From positions 1-64,000 of the forward strand of contig NZ_JBEXMJ010000007.1 in assembly GCF_040610475.1 (NCBI RefSeq): a stretch of 64,000 nucleotides of DNA, read 5' to 3'. A program made the position numbers and the translations under genes. Source of the stretch: Actinopolymorpha sp. NPDC004070. Its GTDB lineage: Bacteria > Actinomycetota > Actinomycetes > Propionibacteriales > Actinopolymorphaceae. Of the stretch, positions 22,918 to 32,928 are shown piece after piece. The notes beneath the pieces are model-generated. The model saw only the letters and a program-made list of their open reading frames with translations, was not told the origin of the DNA and did not search any database. Position 1 is the stretch's first letter. Each line of letters opens with the position of its first letter.

Positions 22918-22959
22918 GTGCGTCCGCAGATTCTCGTACTCCACTCGCGCGCCGGCTGA
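22918..22959 (+). CDS. ilvB leader peptide (branched-chain attenuator)
   Basis: Thirteen-codon ORF, GTG start to TGA, encoding MRPQILVLHSRAG. Four consecutive codons are Ile-Leu-Val-Leu (22930-22941). This matches the known actinobacterial ilvB leader type, in which scarcity of charged branched-chain tRNAs stalls the ribosome and changes downstream RNA folding. The last codons overlap the 5' arm of a long stem (22947-22958 with 22976-22987). No ribosome binding site is seen, so it may be read from a leaderless transcript. Confidence 0.75.
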   Translation: MRPQILVLHSRAG

Positions 22960-23025
22960 CCGCTCTCGAAGCCTCCAGCCAGCGCGCTCCCCTCGTTGCC
23001 CACACGGGCCGGGGGGTTTTTGTTT
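22947..23025 (+). promoter_or_regulatory. ilvB attenuator: alternative stem and T-tract terminator
   Basis: The first stem pairs GCGCGC-C-GGCTG (22947-22958) with CAGCC-A-GCGCGC (22976-22987), 11 of 12 positions. A second hairpin (22989-23016) is centred on GCCC-ACAC-GGGC, is flanked by CCCC and GGGG, and is followed by TTTTTGTTT (23017-23025), an intrinsic terminator. The ordered set of leader peptide, stem and terminator before ilvB indicates transcription attenuation. Confidence 0.7.
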
Positions 23026-23039
23026 CCCAGGGGACGATC

Positions 23040-23207
23040 ATGACGGCGCCGACCACACCCACCAGACCCACCACGATCACGACACCAGCACCACCAGCAC
23101 CACCAGCACCACCAGCACCACCAGCACCACCAGCACCAGTTCCGGCAGGTCCGGCAGTTCCAGCAGCGGGACAGACGGCACGACAGCGAGAGGACGCTCA
23201 TGAGTGA
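23040..23207 (+). CDS. Possible upstream ORF overlapping ilvB, Pro/Ala/Thr-rich
   Basis: ATG 23040 opens a 55-codon frame with AGGGGA nearby, ending 8 bases inside ilvB. The encoded peptide is dominated by Thr, Pro and Ala because it spans five 9-bp repeats. It could couple translation to ilvB or simply be chance. The same frame is open upstream to ATG 22914. Low confidence that it is a gene. Confidence 0.25.
   Translation: MTAPTTPTRPTTITTPAPPAPPAPPAPPAPPAPVPAGPAVPAAGQTARQREDAHE
23089..23139. repeat. Tandem 9-bp repeat in the ilvB leader
   Basis: Five exact copies of CACCACCAG (23089-23133) followed by CACCAG. It lies between the attenuator terminator and the ilvB ribosome binding site, so it forms an unstructured, C/A-rich 5' UTR stretch and is a candidate for length variation. 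Confidence 0.95.
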
Positions 23208-24945
23208 GCAGATGACGGGGGCACAGAGCCTGATCAGATCGCTGGAGGAAGCCGGCGTCGACACGGTATTCGGCATTCCCGGCGGGGCGATCCTTCCTGC
23301 CTACGACCCGCTCCTGGACTCCCGCAAGATCCGGCACGTGCTGGTCCGCCACGAGCAGGGCGCGGGGCACGCCGCCGAGGGTTATGCCCTGGCCACCGGC
23401 AAGGTCGGCGTGTGCATGGCGACCTCCGGGCCCGGCGCCACCAACCTCGTGACCCCGATCGCCGACGCCTACATGGACTCCGTGCCGATGGTCGCGGTAA
23501 CCGGCCAGGTCGCCGCCAGCGCGATCGGGACCGACGCCTTCCAGGAAGCCGACATCCAGGGCATCACGCTCCCGATCACCAAGCACAACTTCCTGGTCAC
23601 CGATCCGGCGGAGATCCCGCGCACGATCGCCGAGGCGTTCCACATCGCCTCCACCGGCCGGCCCGGCCCGGTCCTGGTCGACGTGTCCAAGGACGCGATG
23701 CAGTCGATGACGACGTTCGAGTGGCCGACGAGCGTCGACCTGCCCGGCTACCGCCCGGTGAGCCGCCCGCACGCCAAGCAGGTCCGCGAGGCGGCCCGGC
23801 TGATCAGCGAGGCCCGGCGCCCGGTTCTCTACGTCGGCGGCGGGGTGCTGCGCGCCCACGCCGCGCGCGAGTTGCGGGTGCTGGCGGAGATGACCGGGAT
23901 CCCGGTGGTCACCACGCTGATGGCCCGCGGCGCGTTCCCCGACAACCACACGCTGCACCTCGGCATGCCCGGCATGCACGGCACCGTCGCGGCGGTCGGC
24001 GCCCTGCAGCAGTCCGACCTGCTGATCAGCCTGGGCGCCCGCTTCGACGACCGGGTGACCGGGAAGCTGGACACGTTCGCACCGCGGGCGAAGGTCGTGC
24101 ACGCCGACATCGACCCGGCCGAGATCTCCAAGAACCGCACCGCCGACGTCCCGATCGTCGGCGACTGCCGGGAGGTCATCGCCGACCTGGTGGTCGCCCT
24201 GCAGGCCGAGCACGCCGCAGGCCGCACCGGCGACTACACCGGCTGGTGGCGGCTGCTGGAGGAGTGGCGTTCGCGCTACCCGCTGGGCTACGACCAGCCC
24301 GACGACGGTTCGCTGTCGCCGCAGCAGGTGATCGAGCGGATCGGCAAGGTCGCGGGCCCGGAGGCGATCTACGTCCCGGGCGTGGGCCAGCACCAGATGT
24401 GGACCGCGCAGTTCATCTCCTACGAAAACCCCGGCACGTTCCTCAGCTCCGGCGGACTCGGCACGATGGGCTACTCCGTGCCCGCCGCGATGGGCGCCAA
24501 GGCCGGCCGCCCCGACGCCACCGTCTGGGCGATCGACGGCGACGGCTGCTTCCAGATGACCAACCAGGAGCTGGCCACCTGCGCGCTGGACAACATCCCG
24601 ATCAAGGTCGCGGTGATCAACAACTCCAGCCTGGGCATGGTGCGCCAGTGGCAGACGCTCTTCTACGAGGGCCGCTACTCCAACACCGACCTGCACTCCA
24701 GCCGGATCCCCGACTTCGCCAAGCTGGCCGAGGCGTACGGCTGTGTGGGGCTGCGCTGCGACAAGGCCGAGGACGTCGACGACGTGCTGGCCAAGGCGAT
24801 GGCGATCAACGACGTCCCGGTGGTGATCGACTTCGTGGTCCACCGCGACGCCATGGTGTGGCCGATGGTGGCGGCCGGCACCAGCAACGACGACATCAAG
24901 ATCGCGCGCGACCTGGCGCCGGTCTGGGAGAACGACGACCTCTAG
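23200..24945 (+). CDS. ilvB: Acetolactate (acetohydroxyacid) synthase, catalytic subunit
   Basis: Thiamine-diphosphate enzyme condensing pyruvate with pyruvate or 2-oxobutanoate, the first common step to valine, leucine and isoleucine. The protein has 581 residues. The catalytic Glu52 lies in [15 protein letters not shown], the FAD-type middle domain spans about 195-335, and the Mg/TPP motif begins GDGCFQ at 447 and ends INN at about 475. GAGAGGAC precedes the ATG. It is the first gene of ilvB-ilvN-ilvC and lies downstream of an attenuator. Confidence 0.97.
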   Translation: MSEQMTGAQSLIRSLEEAGVDTVFGIPGGAILPAYDPLLDSRKIRHVLVRHEQGAGHAAEGYALATGKVGVCMATSGPGATNLVTPIADAYMDSVPMVAVTGQVAASAIGTDAFQEADIQGITLPITKHNFLVTDPAEIPRTIAEAFHIASTGRPGPVLVDVSKDAMQSMTTFEWPTSVDLPGYRPVSRPHAKQVREAARLISEARRPVLYVGGGVLRAHAARELRVLAEMTGIPVVTTLMARGAFPDNHTLHLGMPGMHGTVAAVGALQQSDLLISLGARFDDRVTGKLDTFAPRAKVVHADIDPAEISKNRTADVPIVGDCREVIADLVVALQAEHAAGRTGDYTGWWRLLEEWRSRYPLGYDQPDDGSLSPQQVIERIGKVAGPEAIYVPGVGQHQMWTAQFISYENPGTFLSSGGLGTMGYSVPAAMGAKAGRPDATVWAIDGDGCFQMTNQELATCALDNIPIKVAVINNSSLGMVRQWQTLFYEGRYSNTDLHSSRIPDFAKLAEAYGCVGLRCDKAEDVDDVLAKAMAINDVPVVIDFVVHRDAMVWPMVAAGTSNDDIKIARDLAPVWENDDL

Positions 24946-25031
24946 ACCCCGCAGCGTCGCCGACCCGAAACGACGTCGCGTCCCACAGGTCGTCGTAGCC
25001 GGCGCCTCTCGAAAGGACAAGGACGAGGCAC

Positions 25032-26713
<1,682 letters not shown>

Positions 26714-26743
26714 TGTTCGTGGTCGCCGGCACGGCGATCGGTA

Positions 26744-26795
26744 CGAGGTGGGAGGACTTGTGGGGCCCAGAGCACCCACAGGTCTTCCCACCTCG
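26744..26795 (+). terminator. 21-bp hairpin terminator after ilvC
   Basis: Arms 26744-26764 and 26775-26795 pair along their full length with two G-T wobbles, around a 10-base loop. There is no T tract. It ends the ilvBNC transcript. Confidence 0.8.
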
Positions 26796-26816
26796 TCGTT
26801 GTCGCCGGACGACCGG

Positions 26817-26842
26817 GCGGATTCTTCCGCGGAAGAATCCGC
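26817..26842. promoter_or_regulatory. Perfect 26-bp palindrome upstream of serA
   Basis: Arms GCGGATTCTTCCG and its exact complement meet with no spacer. A hairpin would have no loop, so a dimeric protein binding site is more likely than a terminator. It lies 177 bases before the serA start and just after the ilvC terminator. The cognate regulator is unknown. Confidence 0.6.
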
Positions 26843-27018
26843 TGAGTTCCGTGCAGACCAGGGACGGGCGAGGGTGAGGGTTCGGCCATCCCCCGGCCGG
26901 ACCCGGCGCCGTCACTGCGCCGGGCGGCCCGCCTGGCTATCCTGACCGCACATGCCGGGCCCAACGTCGTGCTCGGGGGACCATCCCTCGCCTTGCGACG
27001 TGCTGGAGGCCTGCAGCC

Positions 27019-28680
27019 GTGAATTCCCCCATTTCGGCAGGATCCGCCACCCCTGCGGACGTCCCTGCCACCTCGGCAACATCTCTCACCGCGCGCAGGC
27101 CGGTCGTCCTCATCGCGGAGGAACTGTCCGACGCCACCCTGGACGTCCTCGGCGACGACTTCGAGATCCGGCACTGCGACGGCGCCGACCGGTCCGCCCT
27201 GCTGCCCGCGCTCGCCGACGTCGACGCGCTCCTCGTCCGCAGCGCCACCAAGGTCGACGCGGAGGCGCTGGCAGCGGCTCGTCGGCTGAAGGTCGTCGCC
27301 CGGGCCGGCGTCGGGCTGGACAACGTGGACGTGCGGGCCGCCACCCAGGCCGGCGTCATGGTGGTCAACGCCCCGCAGTCCAACATCATCTCCGCCGCCG
27401 AGCACGCGATCGCGCTGTTGCTCGCGGTGGCCCGGCACGTTCCGGCGGCCGACGCGTCGCTGCGCGCGGGGGAGTGGAAGCGGAGCAAGTTCGGCGGAGT
27501 CGAGCTGTACGACAAGACCCTCGGCGTGCTCGGCCTGGGCCGGATCGGCGTCCTGGTCGCCCAGCGGCTGGCGGCGTTCGGGATGAAGGTGGTGGCGTAC
27601 GACCCCTACGTCCAGCCCGGCCGGGCGGCCCAGATGGGCGTCCGGCTGGTCCCGCTGGAGGAGCTCCTCGAGGTCGCCGACGCGATCACCGTCCACCTGC
27701 CGAAGACCCCGGAGACGCTCGGGCTGGTCGGTGAGGCCCAGCTGGCCACGATGAAGCCGGGTGCGCTGGTCGTCAACGCCGCCCGCGGCGGCATCATCGA
27801 CGAGCACGCGTTGTACGTCGCGTTGAAGGAGGGCCGGCTGGGCGGCGCGGGCATCGACGTGTTCACCACCGAGCCGTGCACCGACTCCCCGCTCCTGGAG
27901 CTGCCCAACGTGGTGGCGACTCCGCACCTGGGTGCGAGCACCGCGGAGGCGCAGGAGAAGGCCGGCGTCGCGGTGGCCCGTTCGGTGCGGCTGGCGCTGG
28001 CCGGTGAGCTCGTACCCGACGCGGTCAACGTGCAGGGCGGAGTGATCGCCGAGGACGTCCGGCCCGGCATCCCGCTGGCGGAGAAGCTCGGCCGCATCTT
28101 CACCGCGCTGGCCGGCGAGGTTGCCGTGCAGATCGACGTGGAGGTCCGCGGCGAGATCACCGACCACGACGTCAAGGTGCTCGAACTCGCTGCCCTCAAA
28201 GGCATTTTCGCCTCCGTCGTGGAGGAGCAGGTCTCCTACGTCAACGTCCCCTTGCTCGCGGCCGAGCGCGGCCTGGAGGTGCGTTTGCGCACCGACCCCG
28301 AGAGCCCCGACTTCCGCAACCTCGTCACCTTGCGGGGCACCCTCGCCGACGGCCGGCAGGTCTCGGTCGGCGGCACCCTGGTCGGCCCGCGGCACATCGA
28401 GCGGCTGGTCGAGGTCGAGGGGTTCGACATCGAGATCGAGCTCACCTCGCACATGGCGGTGCTGCGGTACGTCGACCGGCCCGGCGTGGTCGGCATCGTC
28501 GGCCGGATCCTCGGTGCGGCGGGGGTCAACATCGCCGGTATGCAGGTGAGCCGGGACCGCCGCGGGGGAGAGGCACTGGCCGCGATGACGGTCGACTCGA
28601 CCATCCCGCAAGCCGCACTTGACGAGATCGCCCAGGAGATCAGTGCCGAGGGCGTCCGCGCCATCGACCTGGACGACTGA
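27019..28680 (+). CDS. serA: D-3-phosphoglycerate dehydrogenase (long form, ACT)
   Basis: First step of serine synthesis: oxidises 3-phosphoglycerate with NAD+. The protein has 553 residues. A substrate/NAD domain carries GLGRIG (about 171-176) and the catalytic Arg (NAARGG), Glu (TTEPC) and His (PHLGAS). An intervening domain (about 345-465) and a C-terminal ACT domain (about 478-553) mark the serine-regulated long form found in actinobacteria. The GTG start is preceded by GGAGG. A 25-residue Ser/Thr/Ala tail precedes the fold. It is a single-gene unit between two terminators. Confidence 0.96.
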   Translation: MNSPISAGSATPADVPATSATSLTARRPVVLIAEELSDATLDVLGDDFEIRHCDGADRSALLPALADVDALLVRSATKVDAEALAAARRLKVVARAGVGLDNVDVRAATQAGVMVVNAPQSNIISAAEHAIALLLAVARHVPAADASLRAGEWKRSKFGGVELYDKTLGVLGLGRIGVLVAQRLAAFGMKVVAYDPYVQPGRAAQMGVRLVPLEELLEVADAITVHLPKTPETLGLVGEAQLATMKPGALVVNAARGGIIDEHALYVALKEGRLGGAGIDVFTTEPCTDSPLLELPNVVATPHLGASTAEAQEKAGVAVARSVRLALAGELVPDAVNVQGGVIAEDVRPGIPLAEKLGRIFTALAGEVAVQIDVEVRGEITDHDVKVLELAALKGIFASVVEEQVSYVNVPLLAAERGLEVRLRTDPESPDFRNLVTLRGTLADGRQVSVGGTLVGPRHIERLVEVEGFDIEIELTSHMAVLRYVDRPGVVGIVGRILGAAGVNIAGMQVSRDRRGGEALAAMTVDSTIPQAALDEIAQEISAEGVRAIDLDD

Positions 28681-28722
28681 CGACGCGCGAGTCGTCCTTC
28701 GCGGCACCGAGAGCTACGCGAC

Positions 28723-28755
28723 CAACGCACCGTTCGGACTCCGTTCGGTGCGTTG
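28723..28755 (+). terminator. Hairpin terminator after serA
   Basis: CAACGCACCG (28723-28732) pairs exactly with CGGTGCGTTG (28746-28755), followed by TTTGCGTTTG. It lies in the gap between the convergent serA and methyltransferase genes. Confidence 0.75.
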
Positions 28756-28837
28756 TTTGCGTTCGTTTGCGTTGTCGCCGAATCCGTTTCACGGCTCCGA
28801 TCTTCGCGCCGTCTGTGGATATCCCGGGGCCGCGGTG

Positions 28838-29404
28838 TCAGTTCCTGGTCGCGATCAGCACGCTGGCGTCGACGGCGACCATCACCTCGACGGTGGTGAA
28901 CCGCGGGTCGGTGAGCCACTGCTGGCGGGTGGCGTCGACCCGTCCCTGGTACATCGGCGGCCAGGTGGCGCAGGGGGTGAAGTCGTCGAGCACGACCAGA
29001 CCGCCGGGTTCGACGAGCTCGGCGGCCAGGTCGGGCCCGGCCCGCTTGGCCTCGCGTACGTCCAGGAACAGCAGCGTGAACGGTGCCCGCGGCGCGAGCT
29101 CCTTCCAGTCGGCCTCCAGGACGTCGACGGCCTCGTCGCCGGCGAACATCTCCCGGACCGCCTCGACCAGGCCGGAGTCGTGCTCGGCGGTGACGAGCCG
29201 GGAGCCGGTGCGCATCCCGCTGCGCAGCCAGGCCGAGCCGACGCCGCAGCCGGTACCCGACTCCGCGAGGGTGCCGTTGCGCGAGGCGGCCAGGGAGGCC
29301 AGCAGCCAGCCGGTCTCGTTGCGGCAGGAGGACACGAATCCGCGCCGGCGGGAGAGCTCGTGGGCGCGGGCGACCACACCGGGGATCTGGGGCGGAGCAC
29401 TCAT
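28838..29404 (-). CDS. Class I SAM-dependent O-methyltransferase-like protein
   Basis: Protein of 188 residues. The SAM-binding loop appears as LAESGTGCGVGSAW (about 44-57), the acidic ribose-binding position follows in VTAEHD, and FLDVREAKR and LVVLDDF correspond to the post-motifs of small O-methyltransferases. The start is ATG 29402-29404 rather than the one 18 bases upstream. Substrate unknown. It lies convergent to serA, and a small gene starts 147 bases beyond it on the other strand. Confidence 0.7.
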   Translation of the reverse strand: MSAPPQIPGVVARAHELSRRRGFVSSCRNETGWLLASLAASRNGTLAESGTGCGVGSAWLRSGMRTGSRLVTAEHDSGLVEAVREMFAGDEAVDVLEADWKELAPRAPFTLLFLDVREAKRAGPDLAAELVEPGGLVVLDDFTPCATWPPMYQGRVDATRQQWLTDPRFTTVEVMVAVDASVLIATRN

Positions 29405-29551
29405 GCGGCCAGAGTTTGGCACAAGGTCCGACCGGATCTCGTAATCCGAGACAACGGGCCGTCTGGCGAGACAACTACTAGGACGCCCTACTAATGTCGG
29501 CCAAGTGATTGTGGGTATACGTCCTTTGCTGCCCAGAAAGGAGATTCACCC

Positions 29552-29707
29552 ATGAACGAGGCTCAGCAGTTGGCCTACCGCGCCCTGCAGGAAGCGATGG
29601 ACCGACGCGACAACGGTGGCCGGAGCGAGCTGGAGTCGGAGTCGCCGGAGTCCGGGTCCTTCGCGGCCGACCGGCGTGGTGCCGAGGAGCGCGTACCCGT
29701 CCGGTAG
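29552..29707 (+). CDS. Small hypothetical protein (51 aa)
   Basis: Short ORF with one of the strongest ribosome binding sites in the window (AAAGGAG at 29538-29544, 7 bases before ATG). The 51-residue product is highly charged: a helical N-terminal stretch (MNEAQQLAYRALQEAMDRRD), then a Ser/Glu-rich middle and an Arg-rich end. No family recognised and no membrane segment. It lies 100 bases upstream of leuB on the same strand. It is not rich in branched-chain codons, so it is not a leuB leader peptide. Confidence 0.5.
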   Translation: MNEAQQLAYRALQEAMDRRDNGGRSELESESPESGSFAADRRGAEERVPVR

Positions 29708-29807
29708 CTCGGTTCGCTCGTGATCCGCTCGTTTCCAGCCCAAGACGATCGTCCGCATCGCAAGACCCGCGTGTCGGGATGTGGACACGGCGAAGTACGG
29801 TGAGCCC

Positions 29808-30863
29808 ATGGCGCAGAGCATTCGTCTCGCGGTGATCCCCGGCGACTACATCGGCCCCGAGGTCACCGAGGAGGCGCTGAAGGTCCTGTCGGCGGTCTGC
29901 CCGGCGTACGACATCAAGGTCGACCCGACGCACTACGACCTCGGCGCACAGCGCTACCTCGCCACCGGCGAGGTGCTCCCCGACACGGTGCTGGGCGAGC
30001 TTCGCGAGCACGACGCGATCCTGCTTGGTGCGGTCGGTGGTCGTCCGGGTGACCCCAACCTGCCGGCGGGCATCCTCGAGCGTGGTCTGCTGCTCAGGTT
30101 GCGGTTCGAGCTCGACCACTACGTCAACCTCCGCCCCTCGCGCAGCTTCCCGGGTGTCCCGACCCCGCTCGCCTCTGACGCCGCGATCGACTTCGTGGTC
30201 GTCCGCGAGGGCACCGAGGGGCTGTACGTCGGCAACGGCGGCGTGGTCCGCAAGGGCACGCCGCAGGAGCTGGCCACCGAGGTCAGCGTCAACACCGCGT
30301 TCGGGGTCGAACGCGTGGTGCGTGACGCGTTCGTCCGGGCGCAGGGCCGGCGGGGCAGGCTGACCCTCGTACACAAGACGAACGTCCTGGTGCACGCCGG
30401 CGGCGTCTGGTCGCGGATCGTGGCCGAGGTGGCGCCGGAGTTCCCGGACGTGACCGTCGACTACCTCCACGTGGACGCGGCGACCATCTTCCTGGTGACC
30501 GAGCCGGAGCGGTTCGACGTGATCGTCACCGACAACCTGTTCGGCGACATCATCACCGACCTGGCCGCGGCCGTCACCGGTGGAATCGGCCTTGCCGCCA
30601 GCGGCAACGTCAACCCCGACCGCACCGCGCCGTCGATGTTCGAGCCGGTGCACGGCTCCGCGCCGTCGATCGCCGGGCAGGGCAAGGCCGACCCGACGGC
30701 GGCGATCCTGTCCGCAGCGCTGCTGCTGGACCACGTGGGCGAGCAGGCCGCGGCCCAGCGCGTCGAGGACGCGGTCACCGCCGACATCGCCGCCCGGGTG
30801 GACGCACCCGCCCGCACGACCAGCCAGATCGGCGACGACATCGCCGAGCGAGTATCCAACTAG
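29808..30863 (+). CDS. leuB: 3-isopropylmalate dehydrogenase
   Basis: NAD-dependent oxidative decarboxylation of 3-isopropylmalate in leucine synthesis, and of methylmalate in the citramalate route to isoleucine. The protein has 351 residues. Landmarks are [17 protein letters not shown], the substrate arginines in [17 protein letters not shown] (cited by LLRLRFEL and YVNLRP), and [12 protein letters not shown] with metal-binding Asp residues. ATG 29808 fits the family N-terminus; an in-frame GTG 27 bases upstream is possible. It ends at a 19-bp hairpin. Confidence 0.95.
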   Translation: MAQSIRLAVIPGDYIGPEVTEEALKVLSAVCPAYDIKVDPTHYDLGAQRYLATGEVLPDTVLGELREHDAILLGAVGGRPGDPNLPAGILERGLLLRLRFELDHYVNLRPSRSFPGVPTPLASDAAIDFVVVREGTEGLYVGNGGVVRKGTPQELATEVSVNTAFGVERVVRDAFVRAQGRRGRLTLVHKTNVLVHAGGVWSRIVAEVAPEFPDVTVDYLHVDAATIFLVTEPERFDVIVTDNLFGDIITDLAAAVTGGIGLAASGNVNPDRTAPSMFEPVHGSAPSIAGQGKADPTAAILSAALLLDHVGEQAAAQRVEDAVTADIAARVDAPARTTSQIGDDIAERVSN

Positions 30864-30906
30864 GGCGTTTGCTGTGGGTCGCCGCATGACCCACGGCAAA
30901 TGCCCT
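30862..30906 (+). terminator. 19-bp hairpin terminator after leuB
   Basis: Arms 30862-30880 and 30888-30906 pair fully with two G-T wobbles around a 7-base loop. It begins inside the leuB stop codon, so termination would be immediate. Confidence 0.8.
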
Positions 30907-30939
30907 GGGCTTCGTCGCGTACCTCTGCGTCGAAGCCGG

Positions 30940-30968
30940 CCGCCGCCCGCGATCAGCGTGGGCGGCGG
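30940..30968 (+). terminator. Second hairpin upstream of ilvE
   Basis: CCGCCGCCC (30940-30948) pairs with GGGCGGCGG (30960-30968) around an 11-base loop, followed by TTCTCGTTGG. It may be a second terminator or an ilvE leader structure. I see no leader peptide with branched-chain codons here. Confidence 0.5.
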
Positions 30969-31099
30969 TTCTCGTTGGTCGTTCCCGGCTGTCCGTTCGC
31001 CGGTTTTCGTACGTCATCTCCCTCCACGCGTGGGCGCCGGAGGGCCGTGCGAGGATCTCAGCCTCCGCGGGTCGAGCAATGATTGGGTACGGTGCAGCC

Positions 31100-32188
31100 A
31101 TGACCGCAAGCCTCGAGTTCCGCCAGCAGCTCTCCGACTCCCCGGTGCCCACCGCGCGCCGGGAGGAGATCCTCGCCGCACCGGGGTTCGGCAAACACTT
31201 CTCCGACCACATGGTCACGGTCACCTGGACACCGGAGCAGGGGTGGCACGACGCGGTGGTCAAGCCCTACGGGCCGATCGCGCTCGACCCGGCCACGGCC
31301 GTCCTCCACTACGCCCAGGAGATCTTCGAGGGCCTGAAGGCCTACCGGCACGCCGACGGCTCGGTGTGGACGTTCCGTCCGGAAGCCAACGCGGCCCGGT
31401 TCCAGCGGTCGGCCGCCCGGATGGCGCTGCCGCAACTCCCGGTTGACGACTTCGTGACCGCGCTCGACACCCTGGTGAAGGTGGACGAGGCGTGGGTGCC
31501 CAACGGCGGCGAGACGAGTCTGTACCTCCGCCCGTTCATGTTCGCCTCCGAGGTCTTCCTCGGGGTGCGGCCGGCGCAGCAGGTGAGCTTCGTGGTGATC
31601 GCGTCCCCGGCCGGTGCGTACTTCTCCCAGGGAGTGAAGCCGGTCTCGATCTGGCTGTCGGAGGACTACACCCGGGCGGCCGTCGGTGGCACGGGCGCGG
31701 CCAAGTGCGGCGGCAACTACGCCGCCAGCCTGGTCGCGCAGCAGGAGGCGATCGCCAACGGCTGCGACCAGGTGGCGTTCCTGGACGCGGTTGACCGCCG
31801 CTGGGTGGAGGAACTCGGCGGGATGAACCTCTACTTCGTCTACGAAGACGGGCAGATCGTCACCCCCGAGCTGGGCACGATCCTCGAGGGCATCACCCGC
31901 GAGGCGATCATCACCCTCGCCACCGAGTCCGGGCACAAGGTCGAGGAGCGCCGGATCGGCATCGACGAGTGGCGCGAGGGTGCCACCTCCGGCAGGATCA
32001 CCGAGGTCTTCGCCTGCGGCACCGCCGCGGTGGTCACCCCGGTCGGGACGCTGCGTTCGCGCGAGGGTGAGCTGGTCATCGGTGACGGCGGCGCCGGCCC
32101 GGTCACCACCCGGATCCGGCAGCAGCTGCTGGACATCCAGTACGGCCGGACCGAGGACACCTACGGCTGGCTGCACCGCGTCTGCTGA
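31100..32188 (+). CDS. ilvE: Branched-chain amino acid aminotransferase
   Basis: Class IV PLP transaminase that makes valine, leucine and isoleucine from their 2-oxo acids with glutamate. The protein has 362 residues. The PLP Lys202 lies in GTGAAKCGGNYAASL, and the substrate/phosphate regions AQEIFEGLKAYRH, YLRPFMFASE and ACGTAAVVTPVG are present. I chose ATG 31100; an ATG 21 bases upstream is also in frame, and neither has a strong ribosome binding site. It completes the pathway set together with ilvBNC, ilvD and leuB. Confidence 0.95.
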   Translation: MTASLEFRQQLSDSPVPTARREEILAAPGFGKHFSDHMVTVTWTPEQGWHDAVVKPYGPIALDPATAVLHYAQEIFEGLKAYRHADGSVWTFRPEANAARFQRSAARMALPQLPVDDFVTALDTLVKVDEAWVPNGGETSLYLRPFMFASEVFLGVRPAQQVSFVVIASPAGAYFSQGVKPVSIWLSEDYTRAAVGGTGAAKCGGNYAASLVAQQEAIANGCDQVAFLDAVDRRWVEELGGMNLYFVYEDGQIVTPELGTILEGITREAIITLATESGHKVEERRIGIDEWREGATSGRITEVFACGTAAVVTPVGTLRSREGELVIGDGGAGPVTTRIRQQLLDIQYGRTEDTYGWLHRVC

Positions 32189-32390
32189 GTCCTGCTGAGC
32201 TTTGCGGAGCTCCGTGCCGTGACGTCTTCCGACTCGTTCCCCTGACTCAGCGCGTACGAATCGGAACCCTGTGTACACGCGGAGCGTCAGGGGGAGTACC
32301 TTGGCTGCTGCGCAGCGGGATCGCGGCGGCGCCCGGCCTTCTCCGGCGCCCCGCGCGGGCCGATCCTCACACAGGGAGTACGCACCACAC

Positions 32391-32654
32391 ATGACCGAAC
32401 GACCGACCCACGACAGCGCCGGGGTGAGCCACCCCCTCAAGGGCACCTTCGATCTGGACCGCGCCGAGTGGCGCTCCTCCGCCGCCGGCGGTGACATCGA
32501 GGTCGCCTTCGTGGACGAACTCATCGGCATGCGCAACGCCCAGGACCCCGACGGCCCGGTGCTCGTGTTCACCGAGGACGAATGGGAGGCGTTCCTGGCC
32601 GGCGCCAAGGACGGCGAGTTCGACCCGGAGGAGCTGGAGATACCGCAGACCTGA
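32391..32654 (+). CDS. DUF397-type small protein
   Basis: Protein of 87 residues with the DUF397 outline: AEWRSSAAGGDIEVAF, then DPDGPVLVFTEDEWEAFLAGAKDGEFD at the end (cited by VLVFTEDEW and FLAGAKDGEFD). The usual cysteine after the first motif and the RDS triplet are not present (RNAQDP instead). DUF397 proteins typically partner with XRE-type regulators in actinobacteria, but none is adjacent. The start is ATG 32391 after AGGGAG at 32373-32378. Confidence 0.7.
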   Translation: MTERPTHDSAGVSHPLKGTFDLDRAEWRSSAAGGDIEVAFVDELIGMRNAQDPDGPVLVFTEDEWEAFLAGAKDGEFDPEELEIPQT

Positions 32655-32676
32655 GTGCCGAAGGCCCGGTGAACCC

Positions 32677-32928
32677 ATGCTCATGCACAACCTGATGCTC
32701 AACGACCTTGCCCACGAACGGATCGCGGACCTGCACCGCGAGGTCGCGGCCCGGCAGTTGGCCCGGCTCGCCCGCAAGCCACGGCCCTGCGCTCCGCTCC
32801 ACCCAGCTGTCCGCATCCCGCGGCAGCGCGGACAGGCGCGGCCCACCGCGCACCATCCTGCTCCGGCTCGGTGGCGCGCCGTCCGCCTGCTCTCGCTCCT
32901 CCGAGTACGCCGCTACGCGCACAGGTGA
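32677..32928 (+). CDS. Small basic protein with DLHREVAARQLARLAR helix
   Basis: Protein of 83 residues starting 22 bases after the DUF397 gene. The N-terminal helix (LMLNDLAHERIADLHREVAA, cited in part) resembles the Arg/Glu/Leu amphipathic segment of many short unnamed actinobacterial proteins. The C-terminal half is Arg/Pro-rich. ATG 32677, 32683 and 32695 are all possible starts. Its stop lies 16 bases inside the convergent hydrolase gene. Function unknown. Confidence 0.5.
   Translation: MLMHNLMLNDLAHERIADLHREVAARQLARLARKPRPCAPLHPAVRIPRQRGQARPTAHHPAPARWRAVRLLSLLRVRRYAHR

Noticed and set aside
23089..23139. CRISPR-like repeat array
   Set aside because: Units are 9 bp and directly tandem with no spacers.
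22886..23199. T-box or ilvB-type riboswitch
   Set aside because: No T-box sequence or specifier loop is visible; the leader peptide and terminator explain the region better.
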